Of a DNA stretch of 5,791 bases, positions 5,030 to 5,791 are shown piece after piece. The notes under the pieces are model-generated. The model was not told where the DNA came from. It did not search any database and saw only the letters and a program-made list of their open reading frames with translations. The first letter of the stretch is position 1; the number at the start of each line of letters is the position of its first letter. The stretch is from Candidatus Saccharimonadota bacterium (GTDB lineage Bacteria; Patescibacteriota; Saccharimonadia; Saccharimonadales; Saccharimonadaceae). The stretch is from positions 1 through 5,791 of the forward strand of contig WRKS01000036.1 of the NCBI GenBank assembly GCA_009778015.1, written 5' to 3'. The translations under genes and the position numbers were made by a program.

Positions 5030-5791
5030 TCTTTTCTTTCAGGTGTTGATGATCGTCGTAAGTAATCATGAGGGCGCGGCTAGTGAGGCTACGCATGTTT
5101 TCTAGGGCGACGGTCGCGACGATGAGGAGACCGGTACCGCCGGTTGCTAGGTTAGTGCCGCTGACACCGGTGACTGCCCAGAGACCAAAGTCTAAGGCAA
5201 ACGGCATCATGGCGATCATGCCAAGCGAGAGCGAACCAAAGAGGTTAAGGCGGACGAGCAGCCCTTTTAGATACTTGGAAGTTTTGGCGCCGGGTTGGAC
5301 GCCGTCAATAAAGCCGCCCTGTTGCTGGAGGTTGCGGGCGATTTCGTCGGCGTCAAAGACGATGCTGGAGTAGAAGTAGGTAAAGGCGACGACGAGGGCA
5401 AAGTAAGTAATCGGGTAGATTAGTTTTTGCGACATAGTGGTGGCGACAGAGGAGAAGTCGGGGGTAGAAAACCAGACGACGAGCCGGGCGCCTAGCTCAG
5501 GATTAACACCGCTGGAGACCATCAGTTGACCGATAAACGACGGTAGCGAGAGGAAGGCGAGGGCGAAGATAACCGGAATCACACCAGCGGCAATGAGTTT
5601 AAGCGGCAAGATGCTGCGGACACCGCCATAGACGCTATTGCCGCGGACTCGCTTGGCGTAGTTGACCACCAAGACCCTTTGCGCCTCATTGATTTTGATA
5701 ATTATATATAAGGCAAATAGCATGATGAGCCCCAGCGAAAGAGCCAGAAGAAGGCCAAAGCCGTTAATAGGCAGGGTGAACCAGCCAAAGA
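4998..5791 (-). CDS. secY: Protein translocase subunit SecY, C-terminal part (5' end beyond the window)
   Basis: The frame is open to the right edge, where codons upstream of the first visible ATG (5723) still read as membrane segment (FGWFTLPINGFGLLLALSLG), so that ATG is internal. About 263 codons of a roughly 430-residue protein are present. Landmarks: the cytoplasmic loop INEAQRVLVVNYAKR, ILPLKLIAAGVIPVIFA, then FDADEIARNLQQQGGFIDGVQPG, and GGTGLLIVATVALENM in the last membrane helix, followed by a basic cytoplasmic tail. SecY forms the channel of the SecYEG translocon, which exports proteins and inserts membrane proteins. It ends in TGA, showing TGA is a stop here. It lies upstream of the sortase gene and probably shares its transcript. 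Confidence 0.97.
   Translation of the reverse strand, partial: FGWFTLPINGFGLLLALSLGLIMLFALYIIIKINEAQRVLVVNYAKRVRGNSVYGGVRSILPLKLIAAGVIPVIFALAFLSLPSFIGQLMVSSGVNPELGARLVVWFSTPDFSSVATTMSQKLIYPITYFALVVAFTYFYSSIVFDADEIARNLQQQGGFIDGVQPGAKTSKYLKGLLVRLNLFGSLSLGMIAMMPFALDFGLWAVTGVSGTNLATGGTGLLIVATVALENMRSLTSRALMITYDDHQHLKEKSEAKKAARTS

Overview
The window is a compact bacterial ribosomal-protein and translation locus read almost entirely on the minus strand. In transcription order (right to left) it holds: the 3' part of secY (5' end outside the window), a membrane-anchored sortase-family transpeptidase, infA, rpmJ (only 38 codons), rpsM, rpsK, rpsD, rpoA, rplQ, rplM and rpsI. At the far left, about 14 codons of the end of a plus-strand gene run towards rpsI. 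All genes read with the standard bacterial code; TGA is used as a stop (end of secY).

The order infA-rpmJ-rpsM-rpsK-rpsD-rpoA-rplQ is the classical end of the spc/alpha operons. Three things suggest a small, streamlined genome, perhaps of the Patescibacteria/CPR (for example Saccharibacteria-like). adk and map are missing from between secY and infA. rplQ is followed directly by rplM-rpsI, without the ecf/truA genes found there in Bacillus. Gene spacing is extremely tight (TAATG overlaps, or 1-2 nt gaps). L36 and S4 are both the cysteine-free, zinc-independent type. The lineage call is an inference and needs a phylogeny; base composition looks roughly balanced.

Region by region: 1-46 is the plus-strand gene tail. 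47-196 is a convergent intergenic region almost wholly occupied by a nested inverted-repeat structure (outer 25-position stem enclosing two hairpins) that looks like a bidirectional terminator. 197-4009 is a nearly gapless run of nine ribosomal/RNA polymerase genes. 4035-4256 is infA. 4257-4330 carries a very good sigma70-type promoter (TTGCAA, 17-nt spacer, TATATT with extended TGn) only a few bases before the infA start. 4331-5029 is the sortase gene, overlapping secY by 32 nt. 4998-5791 is secY.

Functionally, two transcription units seem to meet here: an upstream unit ending secY-sortase (protein export and possibly surface-protein processing), and a downstream unit starting at infA that makes initiation factor 1, ribosomal proteins and the RNA polymerase alpha subunit. 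The most unusual points are the sortase in the place of adk/map, the near-leaderless infA, and the structured convergent intergenic element.
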